From positions 1-50,541 of the forward strand of contig SLLG01000087.1 in assembly GCA_007134215.1 (NCBI GenBank): a stretch of DNA of 50,541 nt, in the 5' to 3' direction. Under the pieces are notes generated by a model. The model did not search any database. It was not told the DNA's origin and worked only from the letters and a program-made list of their open reading frames with translations. Made by a program: the position numbers and the translations under genes. Below are positions 1-8,905 of this stretch, piece after piece (within the stretch, counting starts at the first letter, position 1; every line of letters starts with the position of its first letter). This DNA comes from Opitutales bacterium (GTDB taxonomy: Bacteria; Verrucomicrobiota; Verrucomicrobiia; Opitutales; Oceanipulchritudinaceae).

Positions 1-3000
1 CCCGCCGCGCTGAGGGCATAGGAATCGACGGCCGTGTTGTGGTCGCTGATTTCGACCATGTCGCCGATACCCACTTCGACGGTCCGCGCGGGATTCGGGA
101 TGAATTCGCCGGGCACGTCGGGGTTCTCGTGAAAGGTTTCAACGATGGCGACGAGTCCGTCGACCATGTCGTCCCATGCTTCCTTGTCGGGATCGCCTTC
201 GGGGCAAAGGTCTTTGACCGTCTGCAGATCCTCCCCGCGGAGCACATTGAGCATGAGCCAGTCCGCGCCGAGGACTTCCCGCACCAGCTCGCCGCGGAAG
301 ACGAGGTGCCCGTTCTCGCCGCGGAAGGGATCCATATAGACACGTTCGACGAGGTGCGGTGGTAGATTCGGAAAGTAGTAGCGGCCCTGGTACAACTCGC
401 GGCGGACGCCGCCGGGCAGGTCTTCGAGGTTGTAGGCGTCCAGCGGCGCTTCTTTTTCGCGCGTGGCGTCGTGGAGGACGGCGCTGACATTGGCGGCCTC
501 GATGTCCGCGGCAATAGACTGCTGGTAAAGGACGCTCACGCTGGTCTGCCCGCGGATGGCGGGGAGGCCTTCTTTCGGTGTCATGAGCGTGTCGCCGAGG
601 CGCATGCCCGGGGTGTCGACGGGCCAATCGGGGCGGTAGACGATGTCGAGCGACGGCGTTTCCTTGTCCGCCGGATCCCCGTCGAATTCGCCGCCGACCA
701 CCGGGCGCAGGTAGGGCACAATGCTGCCGACCGCGGGCGGTTCGGCGATGCCGGGCCAGGCGAAGCCCTCGCGCGTCTTGTAGTAAAAACGCATCGTAAA
801 GCTGTTCGCCGGCTCAGGATCGACGGCGAGGTAGGGCGGGCGTCCGAAGTGGGTGACCGTGCTGCCTGTGTACGGGTTGGTGCTTTCGAGCTGGAGTATC
901 TCCTGCGTCACGACCAAACCGCTTTCGACGACTTCGAGATCCCAATCGAATTCAACACTCGTGTTGTCGATGATACTGGTGAGGCGGAGCGTGAATTCGT
1001 ATCCGCCGGCGTCGTCTTCCGTCGGTATGCCGACCAGATCCATGCCGTTGATGTTGAGCCAGGCGGGCAGGGGTGTTTCATCACCGGCCTCCAACCGCAG
1101 GGCGGCGTTGCGCTGGGAAGCGTGGACGGTGTAGCGAAAGGGCTCGCCGACGACGGCCGTGGCGGCGGCGGGCGCGGTAAACGCTCCGCTGGCCGCATCG
1201 TAGGTGCCGCCCGCGAGGGCAGGCACGCCGACGTGCTGACCGCGGTAAACCCAGAAGGCGTCCTTGCGGTCGAGGAACGTGAAACGGTTGTAGTGGCCGT
1301 ATTCTCCGGTCCCGTGAAGGGCGTCATCCCAGTTGCCGGGGAGGTCGCCTGCGCCCACGAGCGCGGGCTCGGTATTGTAGTTGACGGCCGCCGCGCCGAT
1401 GCCGTCGACGGGCGCGGGCAGGAGCGGCAAGGGCATCGGCGCCTGCAGGATCGTGCCCGCCTCAACGACATAGTCGAACACCTGCCGGGCTTCCGGCTTT
1501 TCGCGCAGAACGCGGAAGGCGGCCATGTCGGGACGGCCCCCGGCGTCGGTGTATTGCAGAAGGACGAACGGCTCCGATGAGTAGTCCGGACCCGGGTCCG
1601 TTATATTCAAATCGTCGCGCAGGGCGTAGGCTTGGCCGCCGATCATGAGGCCGTGCTCTTCGTTGGGATTGTAGCCGGGCGCGGCGGGATCGTTTTGTAC
1701 GTAGATGTGCCCGGCGGCTTCGAGGTTGTTGAGCGCGCCGCTGCCGTCGTTGCTCGCGAGAACGATTTCGCGGGGGTTGGACGGCCATTCGATGGTGTAA
1801 TGGCCGACCACTGACGGCCAGTAGACGGGCCGGAAGCCCTGCGCGAGATTCGGGTGGTTGGAGCGGAACCACCAGACTTCGAGCTGGTTGCGACCAGGGA
1901 TGGCGTTGACCGGGAGGATCGCGCCCTGATTCGCCGCCTCGAAGCCTTCCTCGAAGGGATTGACGTAGGCGAAGGGATTGAAGGAGTCGCCGCTCTCCAC
2001 GCGGATATGGCCCGCCCAGTAGGGCTCACCCGGCAGCGGGGGTGCTTCGCCACCCGGTGCCTCGATGCGTTGCGCGACCGCGACGGTCTGCTCAATGACG
2101 CGCGGGGCCGCGAGGAAGTCCGTGAGAACGAAGCGTTGCTCGACCGGATCCCATGCGCTGAGCATCTTCGGCGGTTCCTCGCCGTCCGGGCCCGGCGCTA
2201 CGCCGAGCCGCTGCGCGAGCGTGCTGGTGGCGCGGAGATTGCCGCTGCTATCCACCGTCAAATGGTCGGCGAGCCACGAGAAAACACGCTCGAAGCGGAT
2301 GTGTTCGCCCGAGGTGAAGCGAAGGAGCGTGCGGTGCGCGGGGTAGTCGGCGGTCAGCCACGTGTAGAAGGCGAAGGTTTCCGTGAGCTTGCCGCGCGGT
2401 TGGTCGAGGGGATCCTGGTATTCGATGATGGGCACGTTATCCATTGGCATCTCAATCGCCGTGTCGCGGGCGTCCTGCTCCGAGGCGACGGGCGGGCGCA
2501 TGTAGTGGCTGTATTTGCCGATGTCATCGGGCCAGACCATGTCGTAGCGGACGAAGCGGAAAGGCCAGCGCAGCCCTTCGACACCTTCCTCCGTCCAGTG
2601 CATGAGGAAGTCATTGAGGTTGCGGGTCTCGCGGATGGCGTAGAGCCGCGGCCACGGGCGGCCTTCCGTGAAGTGCTGGAAGACAAAATCCTGGTCCGTG
2701 GCGCGGGCAAGCAGCCGCGGCGCAAGGTGACTGTCGTCCGGCACGCCATCGGGCCACGCGGTCAGCCGCTCGCCGAGTTCGACCGTGACATCGGCGGGGT
2801 TGACCCGGCGCACGACGTCGATGATCTCCGAGCCGAGGTGCTGGCGGCGGTCGCCCTCCATAACGTCACCGAGTAGTTCGAGAAAGATGCGCCCCTGCCA
2901 GTTGAAGGCATGGATCGAGCCGGTGTCGGAGTTGTAGAAGATGGTGCGTTTCTCGGTGAAGTTCTCGCCGCCGCCGGGCGGCACCGGCTGCGAGCTGCCG

Positions 3001-3905
3001 GGGTCCTCATAGGCTTCGTCGACAGTCTGGGGAAAGAGTTCCGAAAAGACGAAATTGACCGTAACACCCTCAGGCACGTTCACTGTCACCCCCGATCCGC
3101 GGAAAAAACCCTCTGTCCAATACATTCGGCGGGGCGGCTTCACCGGGCTGCCGGAGACAAGGTAAGTTTGGCGCAGGAGCGGGTAGACGCGTCCGTCGAT
3201 GACGGCGAAATCCGGATTGCCTGCGTAGGCGGAAACGTCAGCGCCGGGGATGGCGGCGGTCCGCCGCCATGTGACCTCGATGGGCCCGGGACGGTTGGCG
3301 AAAACGGCACGGGCATGCCGGCTCCAGTAGTAGGGCGCGTCGACGTGGTTGCCCCCGGAAATTGCTTCCCAATACGGTTCGCGTTGCCAGTATTCGTCCG
3401 GCGGTATGCCGACGAGCGGTTCCTCGTCAATATCGACCTCCGGCAGGGCGATCATGCTGCCGAAGAGTAGCTCGACCCGGCGACTGATGTAGGGGGCGCC
3501 GACCTGTGCGCGGGCGATGTGGATGCGCGTCGCTTCGGGACCGCCGTGGGGCAAGACGTCCTGGGCGTAGACGGCATAGCTCACATAACCGGTCGCACCC
3601 GACGCGGGGCCGGGCCGCGTGCGCACAACCGCGCCCACGGAAACGAAGCCCTGGAACTGGCCCACCGTGGGCTCGGCTGACGTGAGCCCGCGGTCCGCCT
3701 GCTGCGCTGGCGTTTCAAGGCGCCCGTCGGAACCCGGCGGATCGCCTTCGACGTTGGAGAGGGGCTTGCCCGACGGGGAGAGGTGGTTGAGCGGGGTCTC
3801 CTGCTGGCGGATTTCGAGGGGCAGGGCTTGGCCCGCGGCGAAGGGAGCGGCGAGAAAAGCCGCCGCCCCGGCGAAGAAAACGGCGGTGAAGTGGCGGTAG
3901 TTCAT
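1..3905 (-). CDS. Very large secreted protein of unknown function, 3' part outside the window
   Basis: The frame is open from an ATG at 3905 to the left window edge, giving at least 1,301 codons with no stop, so the C-terminus is missing here. The N-terminus (MNYRHFTAVFFAGAAAFLAAPFAAGQA) is a clear Sec signal peptide. Most of the protein matches no family I recognise. Around residues 905-995 there is a stretch with the look of a putative-Ig (He_PIG-like) domain: a PLPAWLNINGMDLVGIPTEDDAGGYEF segment followed by beta-rich sequence. It is the last of three co-directional genes for exported proteins and starts only 41 nt after the stop of the tail-fibre-like gene, so co-transcription is likely. 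A surface or extracellular role is inference from the signal peptide and neighbours; no catalytic motif was seen. Confidence 0.8.
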   Translation of the reverse strand, partial: MNYRHFTAVFFAGAAAFLAAPFAAGQALPLEIRQQETPLNHLSPSGKPLSNVEGDPPGSDGRLETPAQQADRGLTSAEPTVGQFQGFVSVGAVVRTRPGPASGATGYVSYAVYAQDVLPHGGPEATRIHIARAQVGAPYISRRVELLFGSMIALPEVDIDEEPLVGIPPDEYWQREPYWEAISGGNHVDAPYYWSRHARAVFANRPGPIEVTWRRTAAIPGADVSAYAGNPDFAVIDGRVYPLLRQTYLVSGSPVKPPRRMYWTEGFFRGSGVTVNVPEGVTVNFVFSELFPQTVDEAYEDPGSSQPVPPGGGENFTEKRTIFYNSDTGSIHAFNWQGRIFLELLGDVMEGDRRQHLGSEIIDVVRRVNPADVTVELGERLTAWPDGVPDDSHLAPRLLARATDQDFVFQHFTEGRPWPRLYAIRETRNLNDFLMHWTEEGVEGLRWPFRFVRYDMVWPDDIGKYSHYMRPPVASEQDARDTAIEMPMDNVPIIEYQDPLDQPRGKLTETFAFYTWLTADYPAHRTLLRFTSGEHIRFERVFSWLADHLTVDSSGNLRATSTLAQRLGVAPGPDGEEPPKMLSAWDPVEQRFVLTDFLAAPRVIEQTVAVAQRIEAPGGEAPPLPGEPYWAGHIRVESGDSFNPFAYVNPFEEGFEAANQGAILPVNAIPGRNQLEVWWFRSNHPNLAQGFRPVYWPSVVGHYTIEWPSNPREIVLASNDGSGALNNLEAAGHIYVQNDPAAPGYNPNEEHGLMIGGQAYALRDDLNITDPGPDYSSEPFVLLQYTDAGGRPDMAAFRVLREKPEARQVFDYVVEAGTILQAPMPLPLLPAPVDGIGAAAVNYNTEPALVGAGDLPGNWDDALHGTGEYGHYNRFTFLDRKDAFWVYRGQHVGVPALAGGTYDAASGAFTAPAAATAVVGEPFRYTVHASQRNAALRLEAGDETPLPAWLNINGMDLVGIPTEDDAGGYEFTLRLTSIIDNTSVEFDWDLEVVESGLVVTQEILQLESTNPYTGSTVTHFGRPPYLAVDPEPANSFTMRFYYKTREGFAWPGIAEPPAVGSIVPYLRPVVGGEFDGDPADKETPSLDIVYRPDWPVDTPGMRLGDTLMTPKEGLPAIRGQTSVSVLYQQSIAADIEAANVSAVLHDATREKEAPLDAYNLEDLPGGVRRELYQGRYYFPNLPPHLVERVYMDPFRGENGHLVFRGELVREVLGADWLMLNVLRGEDLQTVKDLCPEGDPDKEAWDDMVDGLVAIVETFHENPDVPGEFIPNPARTVEVGIGDMVEISDHNTAVDSYALSAA

Positions 3906-3946
3906 GTTGGGTGCTCCATGGAAATCCGGATGCCGTGGCCAAAGGC

Positions 3947-5401
3947 TCATTGTCCGGCGCTTTGCGCTTCGAGCAGGGCGGAAACCGCTGCCTGCAAGTC
4001 CGCCACAGTTTTCCGCAGGTCGGCGATCTCGGCTGCCTGTTCCCGGACGGTTTCGTCCAGTGCCTTGATCGCTACCAAAGCCACGCCACTCATGTCGTTC
4101 ACGTTAATGGCGGTATTGCTGCTACTGAGCCCGAAGGCTTCATAGAAGTCTTCCGCCATCGGTCCGATGTGACGCGATCCGTCCCCTTCGATGTAGCTCC
4201 ATTCGCTGACGGGCAGCTCCCGTAACTGATTCAAAACCGAGAGTGCATCGACTGCTGCAAAGTTCTCCTTCGTCTCGCGCGAGCTGCCGGTCAAATGGCC
4301 GAATGTGGCGAAGCTCCAGCCATTAACTTGAAAAATTCCATGAGGAACAGCACCTACTCCGTGCACATCCACCCGGTTAAAACTCCACCGCAGGGGAATG
4401 GCGAAGGTCCCGCTTGAAAGATTGCTGACACCCAGGCCGCCGCCCGAGTTGCCCCACAGCAGGGGGCCGTCGATGGTGCCGATATTAAAACCACCGGGTC
4501 CGGCCGAGGAGGCATAAGCCAGCCCGTGGTTGGTGTCATTGCCACCGCGTATGTACAAAATCCGATCATCCAATTGCGCATTACCTTGGAACCGTTGGCG
4601 CGCGGTAAAAGTCTGCTCTCGATTTGTGCGCACAACCGAATTGTCGAGCCGCGCGTTGTTCAGGGTTCCCGCAGTGAGGATCGATGCATTCAAGTTGGGG
4701 ATGCGGAAGGTCGATAACACGCCTGAGGTGATCTTGGATGCATCAAGGCCCGGAACGCGGTTGGGGTGCAGGGTTCCCGTCGAAACATTGCTTGCATTGA
4801 GATTCGTCAGGCTGGCTCCGTTGCCGCTGATCGAGGGAGCGGTCAGCGGTTGGGTGGTTGTCAGGGCCCCGGCGATCGTTACATCCGATCCCTCCGCCGT
4901 GATGAGCGCGTCGCCGTCCGGATTCACGAGCGACCGCGCCTGCGTGGCGAGGAAAGCGTAGGGCGAGGTGAGGAGGCGCAGGCGGGGAAGGATGTCGGAG
5001 AACTCGCCGCCCGCCTCGAAGCGCACGGCCACACCGATGAAGCGTTCGTCCGCCCCGATGCCAGTGAAGACCTCGGAGAGCGGCGGCCGCGGGTCGCTGC
5101 CGACTTGGGTGCCCTCGCCGAGGAGAACGCTGAAGTATCCGGCGTCGACAGTGATCGTCTGCTGCTCGCGCCAGAGCAAATCGCCGCCGGAGGACGCGTC
5201 AAAGATGCTGAAGGTGACGTCGTAGTTGGAGGGCAGCGGACTTCCCGAGCCGTCCACGCCGAGCGGCGCGCCGTTGGCATCGACGAGGTAGCCCTGGTAG
5301 CTGAGGAGTTCCGGCGGGTCGCCGGCGGCATGGGCGAAGACGGCGGCGGCAAACGCTGCGGCGGTGAGCAGGACGCGGAGAGGCGAGGCGGTGTGTTTCA
5401 T
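3947..5401 (-). CDS. Secreted tail-fibre-like protein with C-terminal S74-type intramolecular chaperone domain
   Basis: 484 aa with a signal peptide (MKHTASPLRVLLTAAAFAAAVFAHA). Residues about 30-150 form a domain beginning ELLSYQGYLVDANG, which is common at the start of bacterial tail-fibre-like exported proteins. The middle (about 195-275) holds short repeats of the type LNASxxxTGTLxxxRVPxLDASKITSGVL, as in beta-helical fibre shafts. The C-terminus contains SRETKENFAAVDALSVLNQL, then GPMAEDFYEAFGL and GVALVAIKAL. This matches the Peptidase_S74 / endosialidase chaperone fold, which in phage fibres assists trimerisation and may cleave itself off. It ends in a coiled coil (REQAAEIADLRKTVADLQAAVSALLEAQ). 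The fibre-like trimer is inferred from family knowledge. It sits between two other exported proteins of one apparent operon. Confidence 0.85.
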   Translation of the reverse strand: MKHTASPLRVLLTAAAFAAAVFAHAAGDPPELLSYQGYLVDANGAPLGVDGSGSPLPSNYDVTFSIFDASSGGDLLWREQQTITVDAGYFSVLLGEGTQVGSDPRPPLSEVFTGIGADERFIGVAVRFEAGGEFSDILPRLRLLTSPYAFLATQARSLVNPDGDALITAEGSDVTIAGALTTTQPLTAPSISGNGASLTNLNASNVSTGTLHPNRVPGLDASKITSGVLSTFRIPNLNASILTAGTLNNARLDNSVVRTNREQTFTARQRFQGNAQLDDRILYIRGGNDTNHGLAYASSAGPGGFNIGTIDGPLLWGNSGGGLGVSNLSSGTFAIPLRWSFNRVDVHGVGAVPHGIFQVNGWSFATFGHLTGSSRETKENFAAVDALSVLNQLRELPVSEWSYIEGDGSRHIGPMAEDFYEAFGLSSSNTAINVNDMSGVALVAIKALDETVREQAAEIADLRKTVADLQAAVSALLEAQSAGQ

Positions 5402-5440
5402 GATCGGATGCGCTGTTGGTGTTTGAAAGTGCTGGATTCC

Positions 5441-5575
5441 GTAGGCTGAAGCTTCAGCGAGGCATGGTTACGGTTGGTGTGGAAGGTAGGCTGAAGCTTC
5501 AGCGAGGCATGGTTACGGTTGATGTGGAACGTAGGCTGAAGCTTCAGCGAGGCACGGATGCGGTCGGTGTGTGTG
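5441..5575. repeat. Three-copy 45-bp tandem repeat, each unit GTAG plus a 14-bp palindrome
   Basis: GTAG followed by the perfect palindrome GCTGAAGCTTCAGC starts at 5441, 5486 and 5531, an exact 45-bp period. The rest of each unit (GAGGCATGGTTACGGT and similar) is conserved with a few changes, and the third copy is the most divergent. A GTAG tetranucleotide at the foot of a hairpin is the hallmark of REP elements mobilised by RAYT transposases, and two RAYT genes lie in this window. The array is in the 284-bp spacer between two genes of the secreted-protein cluster. Confidence 0.85.
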
Positions 5576-5658
5576 ATGGTGGATTGATGGTGTATTGCGG
5601 TGCGAAGTAGCTGCCAGACCTTTGGTCGGCAACCCTGCGGTGGAAACGAAGACGAAGA

Positions 5659-5685
5659 GGGAGAGAGGGAGGGAGGGAGAGGGGG
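5659..5685 (+). other. Guanine-run tract with G-quadruplex potential
   Basis: The plus strand has runs GGG (5659-5661), GGG (5667-5669), GGG (5671-5673), GGG (5675-5677) and GGGGG (5681-5685) separated by 1-5 purines, which satisfies the usual G3+N1-7 quadruplex pattern. It touches the stop codon of the minus-strand gene 5686-7485. The G-rich strand is therefore the template strand for that gene. A role in transcript end formation is speculation. Confidence 0.5.
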
Positions 5686-7485
5686 TTAGTCGGTTAAGGT
5701 GGCGATTTCGCTGACGCGGTTGAGGGCGAAGGCACCGCGGGAGCGATAGGTGCGCGAGGCGCCGTCGCGCCCGTGAAGGATGACCGTTTCCTCGTAGGCG
5801 CCGGAGAGGGTGCCGCTGCCGGCGGTCACGTTGCCGAAGTCGCCGCCGGGGGCCTGCACGCGCAGGGTGATGCGCCGTTCGACTCCGTAGGATTCCACGC
5901 CTTGGGGCAGGGCCTGTTCGAAGCGGGCGTCAAGGTTGTCGTGGTCCGGGTGGTAGGTGTGGAGGAAGGGATTGGTCGCCTGGTCGTCGTAGGGAACAAA
6001 GACGGTTGTTGTGATCTCCGCCGCTTCGTTGAGCGGGCCGTCGAAGGACCATGACGTGTTGTTGTCCGTCCACGGCAGATGGGCCGCGCTGATGCGCCGG
6101 GCGGAGTCGAGGCGGTCGGGATGCAGAACGCTCTGGTGTTTCGTGAGGACGGTGTTTTCGGTGTCGATCATGCCGTGGTAGACGCGCTGTAGGAGCGTGG
6201 CCGTGCCCGCGCCGCTGTTGTGCAGGATCAGGCGCAGGGGAAAAGCCCGCGCCACCGCGCCGAAGGATTCATCGATCTCCTCGGCGATGTAGGCGCCGTC
6301 TTCGTCCTGCGCGAGCCCCCCGGTGCCGTCCACCGCGTAGTCGACAAGGTAATGCGCGACCTCCCCAATGAGCGCGTTGCCGACCCAGAGGCCCTCGGTC
6401 GAAGCGATGCCCGCGGTCACGGGCAGGTCGATATCCGTCATGCCCTGATTGTCACTGAGGCGGAGGACGCCCGCGAAGTGATCGCCGGGGAGACCCGCGA
6501 GGGCGAAGCGGTCGAGCCCGACGACGACCTCGATATTGGCACCCGGCTGGCCTTTCGGGGCGAGGGTGAAGGTGCCGTCCTCCTCGCTGAAACGGGTGAA
6601 GGGGTAGGTGAGGTCGCTGAGATCCTGTTCGCCGCGGAGAAGGAGCGGGACGTTGTCGACGACCGCCGGTTCGCCCGCCGGGGCCGGTCCGGAGGCGAGA
6701 AGGCTCGCCGTGATCGTCACCGGTTCGTCAATACGGTTGCGGAGGCGGATGCGGAACTGCCCGCGCCGCGTGCCGAAGTGGATACCGTCGGGGCGCTGCA
6801 GCTCCACATCAAACGGCCCAAAGTAGCGGTTGTATTCCTCCGAGCGCACCCAGTAGGCTTGGTTGCGGTAAAGCGGTGTATTGCGGAGTTGCGGCGAGTG
6901 AATGCGCTGCGGATTGGTTGAGCTGAAGGGACCGCCGACGTAGCGGTAGATCTCCGCATGGTCGTGCAGGGAGCGTGCCGGACCGAGGAAGTCGCCCCAC
7001 ATGGGCGGCGTCGTTTTCGGTGTGGGAAAGCCGATGAAATTCATCCCCGAGCTGGTCCACTGCTGCGCGGGAGGCATCGGTTTGCCGACGAGGGTCCATG
7101 TGTAGTCAGGCGAGCCGTCGGCCACACGCACAAGCGCCGCCGCGTTGCCCGGCAGCCGCTGCATGGGCGAGGCCCCCGCCCAGTAACGGTCCCACCGCAG
7201 CCACTCCGTGCTGCCCGACTGCGGGGCCTGGAGGGAGTCAAAAAACTGCAGGGCGGGCCCCGGCGGCGCCCACACCCAGATCTCCTCGATGGGATTGTCG
7301 GGATCGCTCCCGACTAGCTGGTTGAGCGTGGCGTGCGAGGCGTCGATGTGAAGGTAGACGGCGTTCCAGCCCGCTTTCAGATTGTACTGTTCGGTGACCC
7401 ACTGCGCCTGGGCCGTCAGGCCCGTTAGGCACAGGAAGAGGATGAAGGTCGGACCGCGGGAAAGGGCCGGGCTGCGCGAATTCAT
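5686..7485 (-). CDS. Secreted protein of unknown function (Verrucomicrobiota-type, GWNAVYLHID motif)
   Basis: 599 aa with a signal peptide (FILFLCLTGLTAQA). The mature protein starts QWVTEQYNLKAGWNAVYLHID; I recall this opening from large exported verrucomicrobial proteins of unknown role, but cannot name a family. The rest is predicted beta-rich, with Ig-like stretches (for example FRIRLRNRIDEPVTITASLLASG and FTLAPKGQPGANIEVVVGLDRF). I saw no catalytic signature, membrane segment or anchor. It is the first of three co-directional genes for exported proteins, separated from the next by the tandem repeat and the G-rich tract. A possible promoter lies about 160 nt upstream. The function is unknown. 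Confidence 0.8.
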   Translation of the reverse strand: MNSRSPALSRGPTFILFLCLTGLTAQAQWVTEQYNLKAGWNAVYLHIDASHATLNQLVGSDPDNPIEEIWVWAPPGPALQFFDSLQAPQSGSTEWLRWDRYWAGASPMQRLPGNAAALVRVADGSPDYTWTLVGKPMPPAQQWTSSGMNFIGFPTPKTTPPMWGDFLGPARSLHDHAEIYRYVGGPFSSTNPQRIHSPQLRNTPLYRNQAYWVRSEEYNRYFGPFDVELQRPDGIHFGTRRGQFRIRLRNRIDEPVTITASLLASGPAPAGEPAVVDNVPLLLRGEQDLSDLTYPFTRFSEEDGTFTLAPKGQPGANIEVVVGLDRFALAGLPGDHFAGVLRLSDNQGMTDIDLPVTAGIASTEGLWVGNALIGEVAHYLVDYAVDGTGGLAQDEDGAYIAEEIDESFGAVARAFPLRLILHNSGAGTATLLQRVYHGMIDTENTVLTKHQSVLHPDRLDSARRISAAHLPWTDNNTSWSFDGPLNEAAEITTTVFVPYDDQATNPFLHTYHPDHDNLDARFEQALPQGVESYGVERRITLRVQAPGGDFGNVTAGSGTLSGAYEETVILHGRDGASRTYRSRGAFALNRVSEIATLTD

Positions 7486-7644
7486 GATGTGACCGGAGAT
7501 TATGGACAGACGACCGTTCCGGCGGGAACGGACTGGAGGAGGCGTTCAATCCGGCCCCAACGAAAAAATCATTACGATGCAGCGCCGTGGACAACATTCC
7601 ACCATCCAATGGTGTCATCGCGTTACCGGAAGAAAACCGGTGAA

Positions 7645-7675
7645 CTTATAGCTTGGGATAACGGGGGCATGTCAA
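7645..7675 (-). promoter_or_regulatory. Candidate sigma70-type promoter for the secreted-protein cluster
   Basis: On the minus strand there is a perfect -35 (TTGACA, 7670-7675) and a possible -10 (TATAAG, 7645-7650). The spacer is 19 nt, longer than optimal. A small hairpin (ACCGG-AAGAAAA-CCGGT, 7625-7641) follows in the inferred leader. The long spacer keeps confidence low. Confidence 0.35.
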
Positions 7676-8085
7676 GAACTCTTATCGAGAAAATAAGTAG
7701 GATTGATACCCTAGAAGCCTGTAACTTGCGTCTCTTCGCACTGAGGTTCGGTAGGACCCCGGGGCTGAAAGCTTACCGGCGCATCCTCTATTGGAGTCGG
7801 CGCGCGAGATTTCCGGCAGGCCCCTGTGAGCGGGCGATGAATCAGCCCGCCTACGTTCTCAACCCGTAAAATCCCATGTATCGTTGGTGCGGTCTTCGAT
7901 TCTGCTCTTATCCGAACGCTCTTCATCTCAGGGCCCGCCGTGGAGACGAATCTTAGGAAAATGAGCGAAGGTGTTTGCATCGGAGCCATGGGAGAAAACG
8001 GCAAAATTCCGCTTTCACGGAACGAGGCAGCGCAAACGCCTTATGCGTCTGTCCGTAAGACGCCTCCGCCACGCGGTCGGGTCGG
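7676..8085. other. Intergenic stretch with no convincing gene
   Basis: About 410 bp between the inferred promoter and the stop of the next minus-strand gene. Short open frames cross it on both strands, but none has a start signal or a recognisable protein. A GTAG followed by CCCCGGGG occurs at about 7751-7764 and could be a very degenerate REP-like hairpin. I see no tRNA or riboswitch structure. Confidence 0.5.
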
Positions 8086-8823
8086 TCAAGGCCGGGGCCG
8101 GGACGTCATCTGCGAATAGGCGGCACGGCGGTTTGCCTCGAAATCGCCGTAGATGCGGGCGCGGAGGGAGTTGTCGGGCTCCGGTGCGACGGTCGGAGCG
8201 CGGGCGGCGGCGCCCCGGTGCCGGCCCCGCGATGCATAGGGGTAGACGGGGGCGCAGGGGAGGGCGTAGGCGCGCTCCGCCCGCCGAAAGTCCGTTGACC
8301 GTTGCCATGCATCGGGCGGTCCGGTGCGGCGCGGTGGCTCCGCCGTCGGTTGCTGTTGGCGCTCGATTTCGCGCGAGAGGGCGTAGAGGGTGGGTTCGAC
8401 AGAAATCTCCGGATACTCCGCTGCAAACTGCCTCCAGAAGGCGAGCCGGTCGTCCGCCGGGAGCTGCCGGAAGTCCGGATCGGCGAGGGTGGCGAGGCGC
8501 AGGGCTTTACCCTCGTTCCGGCGGCGGTCGGCCTTCGCGGCGGCTTTCTCCGACTCGCGGGCATTGCGCGCCTGCCGTGCGCGGAAAGCGTCCGCAGGCA
8601 TCATATCAACCGAGTGAACAAGTCCGCCGTGCAAAAACACCCGCCCGCGCGGATATTGAAGAACTTCCCGGTCGCCCGTCCACGCGGTGCCGTCCGGCGG
8701 ACCGAGCTTGCGGATGATCTCGTCGCGGGAGTCGCCGCGCTCCGGAAGAGCGGCCTGTGACGCCCCGTAGCCGAACCCTGCGGCGGCGAGGAAAACGATC
8801 AGGATGCGAACGACAAGCGACAT
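8086..8823 (-). CDS. Small exported protein with SmpA/OmlA-like N-terminal segment
   Basis: The start is placed at the ATG at 8823, because MSLVVRILIVFLAAAGFGYGASQA is then a clean signal peptide; an ATG six codons upstream (8841) is possible. Residues about 28-65 (RGDSRDEIIRKLGPPDGTAWTGDREVLQYPRGRVFLHGGLV) resemble the SmpA/OmlA (BamE-like) pattern, in which a G-x-S/T-xx-EV/I-xx-LG-x-P segment is followed by a beta hairpin. The middle is charged, Ala/Arg/Glu-rich and probably helical. The C-terminal third is Pro/Arg/Ala-rich and low in complexity. There is no lipobox. Envelope location is inferred and the exact role is unknown. Confidence 0.65.
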   Translation of the reverse strand: MSLVVRILIVFLAAAGFGYGASQAALPERGDSRDEIIRKLGPPDGTAWTGDREVLQYPRGRVFLHGGLVHSVDMMPADAFRARQARNARESEKAAAKADRRRNEGKALRLATLADPDFRQLPADDRLAFWRQFAAEYPEISVEPTLYALSREIERQQQPTAEPPRRTGPPDAWQRSTDFRRAERAYALPCAPVYPYASRGRHRGAAARAPTVAPEPDNSLRARIYGDFEANRRAAYSQMTSRPRP

Positions 8824-8905
8824 TGACCGGGAGTTTCGCACCGGTCCGGAGCCATGGCAAGTACAGTTGCCGGTTCCGGCGCGGTCGCCGGGCGGCTCCC
8901 GCGTG

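Noticed and set aside
471-2876. Long plus-strand open frames opposite the large secreted protein gene
   Set aside because: These are GC-rich shadow frames. The minus-strand frame is open over the full 3.9 kb, has a signal peptide and is colinear with its neighbours.
3947-5401. Prophage remnant because of the tail-fibre-like protein
   Set aside because: No capsid, terminase, integrase or lysis genes are nearby; S74 domains also occur in chromosomal exported proteins.
5441-5575. Possible CRISPR array
   Set aside because: Only three contiguous units with near-identical full 45-bp periods and no unique spacers; no cas genes are present.
5416-5610. Open frame on the plus strand encoding a 15-residue repeat (RLKLQRGMVTVGVEG-type)
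   Set aside because: The 45-bp tandem repeat is divisible by three, so it is open by chance. There is no ribosome site or known fold, and it lies in a spacer of a minus-strand operon.
7489-7869. Possible small plus-strand gene
   Set aside because: It has no Shine-Dalgarno and no recognisable protein, and it crosses the predicted minus-strand leader.
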